From: Symbiodinium natans
Taxonomy: Eukaryota > Sar > Dinophyceae > Suessiales > Symbiodiniaceae
Length of the DNA stretch: 64,000 bases
Assembly (NCBI GenBank): GCA_905221605.1
Contig: CAJNDS010002450.1
Span: forward strand, 31,324-95,323
Direction: 5' to 3'
Shown: in pieces, positions 12,140 to 20,933 of the stretch
Numbering within the stretch: the stretch's first letter is position 1
How the letters are laid out: each line of letters starts with the position of its first letter
Made by a program: the position numbers and the translations under genes
The notes under the pieces: model-generated
Seen by the model: only the letters and a program-made list of their open reading frames with translations
The model's database searches: none
Told to the model about the DNA's origin: nothing

Positions 12140-14800
12140 TTAATCCCTAGGGAGGGGGGGGGGGGACCCAGACTTAAATAATTTGCGTAATTTAAATAAG
12201 ACGGGGAGGTTTCGGATTTAACTTATGTAATTTTTATTTAATTCTTAGGGGCGCAAAGGGGGTGGTCCCCCTCCCTGTTCGGATTTAAATTATGTAAATT
12301 ATGAAAATTATTTAAAACTGTTTAAATTATTTAGATTATTTGAAGTATTTAATTCCCGGCCGAATTAAGCTGGTTAAAAAATTTAAATCCGAAACCTGCC
12401 CGTCATATTTAAGTTTTTTGAATTATGTAATTCCCAGCCGATTTGAAAAACTTCAATAATTTAAACAATTCAGACAATTTAAATAATTTACATAATTCAA
12501 ATAATTTAAATATCTTACATAATGTAAATAATGTAAATCCGAAATGGGGGGGGACCACCCCCCCCCCCCTCCCCAGAATTACATAATTTAAAGAATTTAA
12601 ATAAGACGGGGAGGTTTCGGATTTAAACACGTAAACTATTTAACTCTTAGGGGGCAGGGAGGGTGGTGCCCCCCCCCTTTTCGGATTTAAAGTATTGAAA
12701 TTATTCAAATTATTAAATTATTTACATTCTTGAAAAATTTTAAATTATTCAAATTATTTACATTATTTAAACTATTTACATTATTTACATTATTTAAATT
12801 ATGTTAATTCCCGGCCGAATTGAATAAGTTACGTAATTTAAATCCGAAACCTGCCCGTCATATTTAAATCATTTAAACTGTTTTAATTCCCAGCCGATTT
12901 AAATAATCGAAATAATTTAAACAATTAACATCCGACGGGGGGGGGGGGGACCACCCCCCCCCTCCCCAGAATTAAATAATTTAAATAAGACGGGGAGGTT
13001 TCGGATGTAAATTTTTTAAAATTATTTAATCCTTAGGGGGCAGAGGGGGTGGTCCCCCCCCCCCTTTTCGGATTCAAATCATTTCAATTATGTAAACTAT
13101 TTAGATATGTAGTTGCCGGCCGAATTAAATAAATCAAATAATTTAAATCCGAAACCTGCCCGTCACAGGTAAATTATTTAAATTATTCAATTCCCAGCCG
13201 ATTTAAATAATTTAAATATTTTAAATAATTTGAATAATTTGAATAATATAAACAGTTTAAATCCGAAAGGGGGGGGGGACCACCCCCCCCCCCCTTCCCC
13301 AGAATTAATGATTTAAAAATTTAAATAAGACGGGGAGGCTTCGGATTGAAATTATTGAGTTTTTTTAATCCTTAGGGGGGCAGGGGGGGTGGCCCCCCCC
13401 CTTTTCGGATTTAAATTACTTAAGTTGTTAAAAGTCTTCAAATTATGTAATCCTGCACGTCATATTCAAATTATTTCAATTAATTAGTTCCAAGCCGATT
13501 TAAATAATTTTCAATAAGTAATATAAATTATTTTCATAATTTAGAAAATGTAAATCCGAAAGGGTGGGGGGGACCACCCCCCTTCCCCAGAAGTAAATAA
13601 TGTAATTAATTTGAATAAGACGGGGAGGTTTCGGATTGAAATTATGAAAATTATTTCATCCTTAGGGGCAGGGGGGGTGGTCCCCCCCCTTTTCGTATTT
13701 AAAGTATTTGTAATATTTAAATTATTTCTAGTCTGTAAATTGTTTAATTCCCGGCCAAATTACACAATCTAAATAATTTTAATGCGAAACCTGCCCGTCA
13801 TATTTAAATTATGTAAATTATTTAATTCCCAGCCGATTTAAATAATGTAAATCATTTCAATAATCTAAACAATTTAAATAACTGAAATCCGAAAGGGGGG
13901 GGACCACCCCCCCTCCCCAGACTTAAATAATTTAAATAATGCAAATAAGAAGGGGAGGTTTCGGATTTAAATTGTCTAAATTAGTTAAAGTATTTAATTC
14001 TTAGGGGGCAGGGGGGTGCCCCCCCCCCTTTTCGGATTTAATTTATTTAAATTGTTTAAATTATTCAAATTATGTAATCCTGCCCGTCATATTTAAATTA
14101 TTACAATTAATTAGTTCCAAGCCGATTTACTTTATTTTAAATAATATTAATAATATGAATAACTTTATTAATTTAACAAATGTAAATCCGAAAGGGTGGG
14201 GGGGACCACCCCCCCCTCCCCAGAATTACAAAATTTAATTAATTTGAATAAGACGGGGAGGTTTCGGATTGAAATTATGAACATTATTTCATCCTTAGGG
14301 GGCAGGGGGATTTGCTCCCCCCCCCTTTTCGTCTTTACATTACTTGTAATATTTACACTATTTTTATTCTGTAAACTCTTTAATTCCCGGCCGAATTAAA
14401 CAATTTAGATAATTTTAATGCGAAACCTGCCCGTAATATTTGAACTATTTAAATGATGTAATTAATTCCCAGCCGATTGAAATATTCTAAATCATTTGAA
14501 TAATTTAAATAATTTACATAATTTAAATAATTGAAATCCGAAAGGGGGGGGGACCACCCCCCCTCCCCAGACTTAAATAGTTTAAATAATGTAAATAAGA
14601 AGGGGAGGTTTCGGACTTAAATTGTCTAAATTATTTGCACTAATTAATTCTTAGGGGCAGGGGGGGCGGTCCCCCCCCCTTTTCGGATTTAGGTTATTTA
14701 AAATATTCAAATTATTTCAATTATGCAAAAAATTGTAAATATTTAATTCCCGGCCGACTTAAATAATTTAAATAATTTAAATCCGAAACCTGCCCGTCAT
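12140..14800. repeat. AT-rich tandem array with inverted G-run/C-run modules, about 8 units
   Basis: Units of about 290-410 bp repeat the same ordered modules. Module 1 is GACGGGGAGGTTTCGGATT. Module 2 is CTTAGGGGGCAGGGGGG...CCCCTTTTCGG. Module 3 is TTCCCGGCCGAATTAA. Module 4 is AATCCGAAACCTGCCCGTC. Module 5 is TTCCCAGCCGATTTAA. Module 6 is ATCCGAAAGGGGGGG...CCCTCCCCAG. Modules 4 and 6 are close to the reverse complements of modules 1 and 2, so each unit can fold on itself. Module 1 occurs near 12201, 12607, 12987, 13327, 13619, 13951, 14252 and 14600. Spacers are AT-rich, dominated by AATTTAAAT. No coding sequence is seen. Confidence 0.9.
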
Positions 14801-15188
14801 ATCCGCCGACCCCAGCTGGAGCGGGGGCGGCGTCAGTGAAGACCCATAATGCTCTTCGTTCCCGCGCATGCCCAAACCCCCGCTGCTCGACCCAGGGCAC
14901 CCATGGCCTCAGCGCGCCCAAACCTTCGCCGCCAGCCGCCATGGCCCCATGGCCTCATGGCCCCATGGCCCCAAGTCGCATGGCCCCATGTCCCTAGACG
15001 CAAAGCAGCCATACGGGGTCTCCTCTCATGCCCCATGGCCAGGCACCCCAAACTGAGTCTTAAGTGGGTTCATGCTCCGCCATGGCAGGCACGCCTGCCC
15101 CCCATGCCTCCCACGCAGACCTGCTGGGTTTGAATGCCCGTCCACTCCGCTCCACCGCACCAGGCGATGCCATGCCCCGCATACGAAG
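14801..15188. other. GC-rich flank with CATGGCCCCATGG repeats
   Basis: A cluster of CATGGCCC and CCATGG motifs lies at about 14940-15050. It forms the left flank of the copia insertion. No gene is recognised. Confidence 0.6.
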
Positions 15189-15193
15189 CCGAG
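15189..15193. repeat. Target-site duplication, left copy
   Basis: CCGAG immediately before the left LTR, matched exactly by CCGAG immediately after the right LTR at 23599-23603. Copia-type integrases characteristically make 5-bp duplications. Confidence 0.9.
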
Positions 15194-15335
15194 TGCGAGA
15201 ACGCACTGGCAGACGGCGAAGATATTTTGCTGCTCATGGCTTGAGCCATCAGTGATGGCGGTCGGCTGCGTCTGATGCCAACTGCTTCGGGCCTTTCAGA
15301 CCCGGATTCATGTGGCTTCATCTACGGAATTCACA
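15194..15335 (-). repeat. 3' LTR of copia element (142 bp)
   Basis: Identical over all 142 bases to the copy at 23457-23598. It begins TGCGAGAACGCACTGG and ends GGAATTCACA on the plus strand, so it has TG/CA termini. It is short for a copia LTR. The first bases form a small imperfect hairpin (GTGCG-AGAA-CGCAC when the flanking G is included). Confidence 0.95.
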
Positions 15336-15577
15336 CTCCTAAGTTTTTCTTTGGCATCAGACCGTGTGGTCCGTACCTTCTCGAAACTCAGGTTCAAACG
15401 GCCCACGCTCATCAGTAGGTCGATCTGTGCGCTCTTCATTCGTTTTGTGAGCCCATCAGCTAGCATCGTTGTGGTGTCGATCCAGCTCACCCACGTCGTG
15501 GCCTCCTTCGGCGGTTCGTCAGTGAGTAGGGGATCCCCGACATCTTCTCCAGCTTGACGCCAGATCATCTGTCTCAT
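15308..15577 (-). CDS. pol: Copia Pol C-terminus (fragment)
   Basis: Open frame of 89 codons containing a typical copia Pol tail: WIDTTTMLADGLTKRM followed by a helical segment ending in VGRLNLSF. The LADGLTK block follows RNase H in copia polyproteins. It lies in a different frame from the RNase H segment upstream, with the shift between about 15577 and 15600. The last codons run into the 3' LTR, so translation probably ends inside the LTR. Confidence in the family is good; the start shown is only the first codon of the open frame, not a real initiation site. Confidence 0.75.
   Translation of the reverse strand: MRQMIWRQAGEDVGDPLLTDEPPKEATTWVSWIDTTTMLADGLTKRMKSAQIDLLMSVGRLNLSFEKVRTTRSDAKEKLRSVNSVDEAT
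15336..15352 (-). promoter_or_regulatory. Polypurine tract
   Basis: On the element strand the bases directly before the 3' LTR read AAAGAAAAACTTAGGAG, purine-rich with three pyrimidines. The position is right for plus-strand DNA priming. Confidence 0.65.
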
Positions 15578-15582
15578 TGAGC

Positions 15583-16473
15583 TCAGGTCAATGGCCAGCC
15601 TTTTGTCGTTGACAGTGTGAAGCCCGGGATGCTTGAGGTGTTGTTCCAGACTCTGCAGTCCGTCATCATCACCAGCGGCGTGGCGTCCATAGCTCCAACT
15701 AGACTGCCTCGAACATTGCCTCCATTCATGCTGTGGATCACCGTTCTCACATGCTCGGCTTCCTCATAGCCTGCGATGAGACTCAAAGTCTCTGCCTGCA
15801 AGGTACTTCGGCACACCCTCCTGATCACCGTGGAGTGGTACTCGATGACGTGGAGGTGTCCTTCTCCAGTTGTCGCCAGGCTTCGTGGTCCCAGGGCCAG
15901 TACTCGCCCTGACTGCGAACGATGCCCGAGCGGCTCTCCGTTCTTGGCAATGTCGAAGTTCGCGGCGTGCGACGCGTCGGTGATGCTGTAGATGGTGAGG
16001 TCCTCGTCCTTAAACGCCTCATACTTGAAGAACAGTCCCTTGTGCGGCGTTCGTTTGACATACGCCAAGACCTGGTTGCACTGGATGAGGTCGTCAACGA
16101 TGGCCTTTTGCATGATCGACTGGAGGTAGTGCACGTCGTAGGCCACGTCCATCCGACATACTCGCACCAGCCAGTTGAGGCTTCCGACCACGCTCCGTAG
16201 TTGCTCACGTTCAGGTTCTGTCACAGGACTGTCTCGTTGGCGTCGGCGGAGTGGGTCCAAAGCCACCGGCCATGTCACCAAAATGCCGTCTTCTGTTTGT
16301 GCAATGTTCCGACCACAGTAGTCGAAACTGGACCCGCTTTCCAAGCTTCCGAAGCGGAACGCTTCAGTGATTCTGGCCATCACTTCCTCCATGCGCCCTG
16401 TGCCTGACCACAACAGATCATCGACGTGCGAGACGAGCAGGCCCTCAATGTGGCCGCCCTTGGTTTGAAGCAC
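15583..16473 (-). CDS. pol: Copia reverse transcriptase C-terminus and RNase H
   Basis: A 296-codon frame starting within the RT palm. VSHVDDLLW at residues 14-22 is the YxDD-box equivalent (HVDD), giving two catalytic aspartates. RNase H follows, with D166 in TDASHAAN, E228 in LQAETLSL and D272 in MMTDC as likely catalytic acids. The connection region contains VGSLNWLVR...MDVAYDV, typical of copia (compare GSLMYL.TRPDI). The frame is the same as the RT N-terminal segment at 16636-17319, but two compensating shifts separate them. The product would copy element RNA into DNA within the particle. The last ~20 residues are out of frame. Confidence 0.88.
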   Translation of the reverse strand: MLQTKGGHIEGLLVSHVDDLLWSGTGRMEEVMARITEAFRFGSLESGSSFDYCGRNIAQTEDGILVTWPVALDPLRRRQRDSPVTEPEREQLRSVVGSLNWLVRVCRMDVAYDVHYLQSIMQKAIVDDLIQCNQVLAYVKRTPHKGLFFKYEAFKDEDLTIYSITDASHAANFDIAKNGEPLGHRSQSGRVLALGPRSLATTGEGHLHVIEYHSTVIRRVCRSTLQAETLSLIAGYEEAEHVRTVIHSMNGGNVRGSLVGAMDATPLVMMTDCRVWNNTSSIPGFTLSTTKGWPLT

Positions 16474-16640
16474 ATATGCCGAGTTCTCGTGGTCGATGGC
16501 CCGTAGTCCGTTCTCGGTGACGACCTTGTGGAGTCGTTTGAAGAAACCTCGCGGAGCATCCCGTGTGCCGTAGACCGGCTTGCGTGCCTTGAGAAGAGCT
16601 CCTTCTGGAACGCCCGGTAGTCCACCGGGCGGTGGTCAAA
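16474..16640 (-). pseudogene. pol: Copia RT palm segment with frame shifts
   Basis: After the upstream frame stops near 16636, the reading continues in other frames: YFFDHRPVDYRAFQKELFSR and then, after another shift, GFFKRLHKVVTENG leading into the HVDD segment. At least two single-base shifts occur here. This joins the two larger RT fragments and shows that they are one broken gene. Confidence 0.65.
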
Positions 16641-17319
16641 GAAGTAGTGTGCGGGTCAGGAGCTCGCCTTGAAGGAAGGAGGCGGTGATGTCGCCTCCTC
16701 GCAGCCTCCACCGGCGATTGGCAGTGTAGGAGAGGAGGACGTTAAGCATGGTGGAAGAACATGTCGGCGAGTCTGTCCTCGTGGCTGCTCCATGTTCCAG
16801 ATCTCCTCTCACCACAATCCTTGACTTGTATCTCGGATCTTCCCATGGTTGTGCCTTATTAGTGTCCACCCATCTCATAGGCGTGACCTCGGCCTCCGGG
16901 TTTTCGGCCAACATCTCGTCGACCTTCTCCGGCGGAATGATCTCCACTGCATCGAAGCTTTTCCAATTCGTCCATTCCTTTCCTCTGGCCGCCTGGATTC
17001 CTTCCTTTTCTCGCCCTTCAGCCCGCTTGAAGTTCAGCTCCTTCGATCTCGCTGCAGCGCTCTTCTTGTTGACTCGTCTGGCGAGGAAGGCGTTGAAGGA
17101 GCGTCCAAGGTGCTCGGGAATCTGCTCGGCCATCATCCCTCTCGGTGACCTCGATCTGTTCCTGACAGGGTGTCCATCCAGGGAAGCGACAGATCTCCAC
17201 ATAGCACTCTGAAGCTGAGTGGGGAATTGAAGCGGAGGTCCAGAAATCTGAGGGGGCTGTTCAACCGTTGGTCCACTCTCTTGTCGGCTTTCGGGCACGA
17301 TCTCCTGTTCGGGCTCCAC
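16636..17319 (-). CDS. pol: Copia reverse transcriptase N-terminus
   Basis: A 227-codon frame. A basic linker (residues 40-110) precedes the RT fingers at residues 145-175 (MRWVDTNKA... YKSRIVVRGDLE), followed by RTDSPTCSSTML and the motif-A region GGDITASFLQGE, where D210 is the first catalytic aspartate. This matches the RVT_2-type (copia) polymerase. The frame is lost just after LLTRT, at a CTACTTCTTT stretch where the family reading continues one base out of register. It sits directly downstream of integrase, as expected for copia. The linker upstream belongs to the integrase-RT junction and is poorly conserved, so the displayed start has no meaning. Confidence 0.85.
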   Translation of the reverse strand: MEPEQEIVPESRQESGPTVEQPPQISGPPLQFPTQLQSAMWRSVASLDGHPVRNRSRSPRGMMAEQIPEHLGRSFNAFLARRVNKKSAAARSKELNFKRAEGREKEGIQAARGKEWTNWKSFDAVEIIPPEKVDEMLAENPEAEVTPMRWVDTNKAQPWEDPRYKSRIVVRGDLEHGAATRTDSPTCSSTMLNVLLSYTANRRWRLRGGDITASFLQGELLTRTLLL

Positions 17320-18569
17320 ACTGGAGATAGGAGTCGTTTCGGCACTGCTGTCTGGTACTGGCCTGACGGTGTTGGTGACGTACTGCTTCCTGATACTGGC
17401 GCTTGGATACCAGATGGCGACAGGACCCTTCGTGCTGGTACAGCTTCTCGTAGACTTAGGCCAGGTGGAGATGCGTGAGGTTCAGATCTCTCTTGTCCGT
17501 TCTGGTCGGCTAAAGGACCAATTTCCATCTCTATATGTCTGGGAGATTCCAGGCCAGGTGGAGGTGCATGAGGTTCAGATCTCTCCTGTCCGTTCTGGTT
17601 GGCTGGCTCGTCCGGCGAAGGAACGTAGTCACTCAGGCTCTCACCCATGTCAAAGAACCCGGTTTGTTGATTTCCATCTGGTCCGCCAACTCCAATCAGG
17701 TCGTCGTGGAAAGGTAGCTCATCATCTTCGCCTTCCCGTCCATCACCTTCCATGTCCTCCCGGCGTCGTTTCCGGGAAGGCTTGAGCTCCAAAATCCTCT
17801 TTGCCATCATCTCATTCGCAGTGGCATGTCGACATTGTTCGGAAGACACGGTCATCGGTATGCCACCGTGAACCACCCACAAGGTGCTCCGTCCTTCTTG
17901 CCCGATGACTCGAGCTGGTCCGAACCACTTCCAACCAGCTCGTCCACCTTGTCGCCTATGGAAACACACGAGGTCGCCCATGACGAACGGCCCCCTGCTC
18001 GGTACACTTTTCCTCAGCATAGCCGCACGGATTCGTTGAGAGCTGTCCACCTGGGCGAAAGCCTCCTTCGCCGCTCCACGGATCATCATTTGTTGCGCGA
18101 AGGACGTCTCCCCGTCAAGAATTTCTTGGTGGACACCAAGCTTTGCCTCCGGGTACAACGTCGTCAGCGACTCCGGGGAGAAGCCGTTGTGGTTGATGCG
18201 GTGGTTCTTGATGGCGACGGACTCGGTGAGGACGAACTCCATGTTTTGCCGCCCTCGAAGCTGCCGGGACATCACAATCGAGCGCATGATGTCCTTCAGG
18301 ATTCCGCCCTGGCGTTCTCCGCGTCCAAGTTGATGAGGGCTTTCTACCCCAACGTAACGTAGAAGAACTCCATGCGCTGACACAAGCTTCTGCAACTGTC
18401 CCCTGTTCTCAAGTCCTCGATCCAAAACGATCGTCTCAGGCGGTCCTGCCCAGGACAGCCAAATCATCTGCAGAGCGCGCGCCATGTCTCCAGACGATGG
18501 TGGCCCTGCTCCTTCGCCGACGATGACTGCCGCATGGAACAGAGTGCCCAAGTCAACCACAGACATCAC
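17133..18569 (-). CDS. pol: Copia integrase core and C-terminal domain
   Basis: A 478-codon frame holding most of integrase. D50 in IVLDRGLENRG and E85 in GRGERQGGIL are the second and third acids of the DDE triad, spaced 34 residues apart; the first lies upstream in SLDVF (18566-19930 frame). Residues 190-245 (GWKWFGPARVIGQEG...LWVVHGG) resemble the SH3-like C-terminal DNA-binding part. A basic cluster, KPSRKRRRED, follows and may act as a nuclear signal. A duplicated segment, NGQERSEPHAPPPG and NGQERSEPHASPPG, is an internal repeat. The join to the upstream frame needs one extra G in a GG run near 18594. The last ~100 residues are out of frame relative to RT. Confidence 0.88.
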   Translation of the reverse strand: MMSVVDLGTLFHAAVIVGEGAGPPSSGDMARALQMIWLSWAGPPETIVLDRGLENRGQLQKLVSAHGVLLRYVGVESPHQLGRGERQGGILKDIMRSIVMSRQLRGRQNMEFVLTESVAIKNHRINHNGFSPESLTTLYPEAKLGVHQEILDGETSFAQQMMIRGAAKEAFAQVDSSQRIRAAMLRKSVPSRGPFVMGDLVCFHRRQGGRAGWKWFGPARVIGQEGRSTLWVVHGGIPMTVSSEQCRHATANEMMAKRILELKPSRKRRREDMEGDGREGEDDELPFHDDLIGVGGPDGNQQTGFFDMGESLSDYVPSPDEPANQNGQERSEPHAPPPGLESPRHIEMEIGPLADQNGQERSEPHASPPGLSLREAVPARRVLSPSGIQAPVSGSSTSPTPSGQYQTAVPKRLLSPVWSPNRRSCPKADKRVDQRLNSPLRFLDLRFNSPLSFRVLCGDLSLPWMDTLSGTDRGHREG

Positions 18570-19430
18570 CTTATGCTTGTGGCCGTATGAGTCCTGGCGA
18601 TGAAGACATCCAGGGAGATTGCCTTATTGAACTTGTAGTCCTCGGGCGGCTTGGTAGGTGGCGGCCGATGCGGATCTTTCTTGTCTTCACAGGTCGGGCA
18701 GCGGAAGTACTCCAGAGCACGAACTGCTGCTGGAGCCGCCCCCGCGGTTCGTAGCAGGCGCTGCATTGCAGATGTTGAGGCATGTCCCGTCATGTGGTGG
18801 AGTCGTCGGAGGGCCACCCTCATGTTGTAAGGATTCCTTCTCCAACGTTCTCGTCGTACCGCTGCCGGTTCTCCGATTGGCTCCGGCGGCGCAATCTCCT
18901 CATCTTGCTTCACCTCGTGCTGCTCCTGGTCCTTCTTGTGGAGGTAGTCCGGGGAGTTGTCGGAGACGGCGAGGTCCTCATACGACAGGATGCCGTCTAG
19001 GATCGGGCGCTCCTCGTCGTCGTCATCAATGGAGGGTGGTATCTCCACATCGGCTTCAGCAGGGAACGCGACCATGGTCATGATGCGTCCAAGTTCCTCA
19101 ATCCATCCTTCCAATATAGCCTTGCAGAGTTCGGGAGGCCATTCCTGTGCCCTCTGGCACCTCTTCTTCGTGTCCAGCTGCTGGTGCTCATGCAGTCCAT
19201 CACATCTCGCGGCACTCAGCTTGAGCTTCACCTGACGGGATGCTGTCAAGAACGCTGTAGCCTTTTGATGAGGAAGTCCATTATCCACATCCTTGAGTCC
19301 AAGCATGCACTGGTCGGCCTTGACGAACTCCATGTCCTCGAGGTCCGCTTGGTTCTGTGGCTTCTTCTTCATGAACTTCTCTGTCTGCTTGCAGTACCAC
19401 ATCATATCGCCAGATACAGGGCGTGTGATA
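18566..19430 (-). CDS. pol: Methyltransferase-like C-terminal part, HHCC zinc domain and integrase start
   Basis: The open frame extends from 19930, but only the part below about 19430 belongs to the element; the first ~165 codons are antisense to an inserted gene fragment. Numbering from 19930, residues 168-282 continue the cytosine-methyltransferase-like domain (MMWYCKQTEKF, DQCMLGLKDVDNG, PHQKATAFLT, RAQEWPPELCKAIL). An acidic linker follows. H378, H379 or H383 and C411, C414 (LHHMTGH...CPTCEDKK) form the zinc-binding pre-integrase domain. SLDVF gives the first integrase aspartate, D441. The frame ends one base out of register in IARTHTATSIR. Family recognition is good for the zinc and integrase parts and moderate for the methyltransferase tail. 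Confidence 0.8.
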
Positions 19431-19445
19431 TTTGTATTCGGGCCA

Positions 19446-19925
19446 GGGCAACAGAAATGTAGCGAGAGTTCCTGAGTACAGCACTCAGGAAATCTCGAGG
19501 CGGGGAGTAAGAGTTGCACTCCTTTTGCCTCACATGTATCCATACCAATCGGCAGCCCTTTGCGGTTCAGAGAAAAGTCTTTCACTTCTTGACAGTCTCC
19601 TGGCGGAAAGCGATGGCGGGGGCCAGTGCGAAGGAGATGGAAGCCTTCTTTGGCAACTTCCGACAGGGGGCTGCACCGATGGAGGACTCCGAGAATCCCT
19701 TCAAACGTCGCCGAGAGATGGAGGAGGAAGAATCGAGGGCATGGAGTTCTCAGAAGCCCAAAGGCAAGGGCAAGGGCAAAGGGCGTGGGAAAAATGGAGG
19801 CAGACGGGAGCAAGCCAAGGACAGATGGACGCTTCCGGAGGACAATGCCTGGCGAGGACACTACGAGAAGGACCTCATGACGCAGATGGCACGCCTGATC
19901 CTGAGGCACGAGGATCAACTGAGTC
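19446..19925 (+). mobile_element. Antisense gene fragment inserted in the methyltransferase domain
   Basis: Plus-strand sequence of about 480 bp interrupts the minus-strand Pol. On the right, Pol homology stops after EWMYGIAEAG (about 19930). On the left it resumes at RPVSGDMMWYC (about 19430). Between them lie about 165 bp of leader, including a 9-bp hairpin (TTCCTGAGT-ACAGC-ACTCAGGAA, 19469-19491), and the start of a plus-strand protein. No terminal repeats or duplication were found at these resolution limits. It may be a reverse-transcribed mRNA piece picked up by template switching, or a nested insertion. Confidence 0.65.
19613..19925 (+). CDS. N-terminal fragment of a KGKGK-rich dinoflagellate protein family
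   Basis: ATG at 19613 begins MAGASAKEMEAFFGNFRQ, then KRRREMEEEESRAW, a KGKGKGKGRGKNGG basic tract and LPEDNAWRGHYEKDLMTQMARLILRHEDQLS. I recognise the MARL.LRHEDxL segment with an upstream KGKGK tract as a recurrent dinoflagellate protein family of unknown function. The family resemblance ends at about 19925, where minus-strand Pol resumes; the open frame continues to 19993 only by chance. A C-terminal part of what appears to be the same family lies at 44135-44700 in the second retroelement. The basic tract suggests nucleic-acid binding, which is inference only. Confidence 0.6.
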
Positions 19926-20933
19926 TGCAACGCCAGCCTCTGCTATGCCGTACATCCACTCAATCACTGGCTGCCACTTCTTTCTTTCCATGAGGACCTT
20001 TTCCCATGCTAAGCCAGTGAGGATGTTCGTCCGCGATGACCACGGTGTGCACACTGGGGCGAAAGAGATCGCAAAGGGGTCATCTCTCTCGATCACTCGC
20101 TCCACTGCGTCTCTCCCTTCTTTCGTGAGGAGGTCGTAGCCGGTGTTCAAATCAACAGGGGAAGACACGCGCATTCCGTACTCATGGCAGGCAATTTGCG
20201 ACAGCATGGCCGCTCCGGCGAAGATCTCCAGGAGGAAGGTTTTGCATCCCCATGGAAGTTCAAGTCCACGGCGCGGCCTCGGTGCCTTGATCTGGCTCCA
20301 CATGTGCCGGTCCTTGGCCCGCACATTCTCCACGCCATCCTTGACCCTGCTCTTTTGTTTCTTGTTCATCACTCGTACCGGTTCGGAGTCGACCGTGTAG
20401 TAGGCGATTTCCGTCTCGATCTCAGCTGCTTCCGCGGCCTCGCTCCGCCTTTCGTCGGACTCGGGATCTCGGGAATTCACGGCACCGTCCGGGTTTTCAG
20501 AGTCCGATCCTTCTCCATGTAGGTGTCCAGGTAACAAGCGGATTCCAAGGAGACCGTCCTTGCAGACGAGCTTCAAGTCGTGTCCCAGCGTCTGGGAGTG
20601 GACCACCTCTCCCGCGATGTCGCCTTTGGCCAGTCCCCCGTTCACCAGCTCAAGACATAGCTGGAGCTTCCTCATTCCAGCCGTCCGGATTTGGCCGCTG
20701 ATTCCACGGAATCGCACTTCTCCATCGGTGTCCATGTCTGGCATGGGAATGCCGGTCGCCGCCGAGTATCTGGCCATCCAGCGGTCTCCATGGCATGTCT
20801 GGTTGCATCCAGTGTCTAGGATGGCGATGAGGTCTTGCTCTCCACCGCCGTCTGGGCCGTGGTGAAGTGCCATGAGGGCCAGGGCATTCGGGCGCATCTC
20901 GTAGTCCTGTCGCTCCAAGAAGTAGCTCTTCAA
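19875..20933 (-). CDS. pol: Copia aspartic protease plus cytosine-C5-methyltransferase-like N-terminal part
   Basis: A 352-codon frame. Residues 36-48 (LIAILDTGCNQTC) hold the DTG active site (D40) of a retroviral-type aspartic protease. Residues 228-300 resemble a C5 cytosine methyltransferase: TFLLEIFAGAAMLSQIA carries the SAM-binding FAG motif (238-240), VDLNTGYDL follows, and APVCTPWSS (292-300) matches the motif-IV loop with the candidate catalytic C295. Methyltransferase domains captured by dinoflagellate retrotransposons are known. The domain breaks off after EWMYGIAEAG at the antisense insertion and resumes near 19430. The acidic segment 140-175 is a linker. The frame joins the upstream Gag-linker frame by a single-base shift in GCTTTTGAAG near 20940. 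Confidence 0.82.
   Translation of the reverse strand: MKSYFLERQDYEMRPNALALMALHHGPDGGGEQDLIAILDTGCNQTCHGDRWMARYSAATGIPMPDMDTDGEVRFRGISGQIRTAGMRKLQLCLELVNGGLAKGDIAGEVVHSQTLGHDLKLVCKDGLLGIRLLPGHLHGEGSDSENPDGAVNSRDPESDERRSEAAEAAEIETEIAYYTVDSEPVRVMNKKQKSRVKDGVENVRAKDRHMWSQIKAPRPRRGLELPWGCKTFLLEIFAGAAMLSQIACHEYGMRVSSPVDLNTGYDLLTKEGRDAVERVIERDDPFAISFAPVCTPWSSRTNILTGLAWEKVLMERKKWQPVIEWMYGIAEAGVADSVDPRASGSGVPSAS

Noticed and set aside
12140-14800. Nuclear insertion of mitochondrial DNA
   Set aside because: The AT/GC-cluster look is suggestive, but no cox1, cox3, cob or rRNA fragment was found. Kept only as an alternative to be tested.
17826-19083. Plus-strand open frames across the copia integrase region
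   Set aside because: They are antisense to well-supported integrase and zinc-domain coding and carry no motifs of their own.
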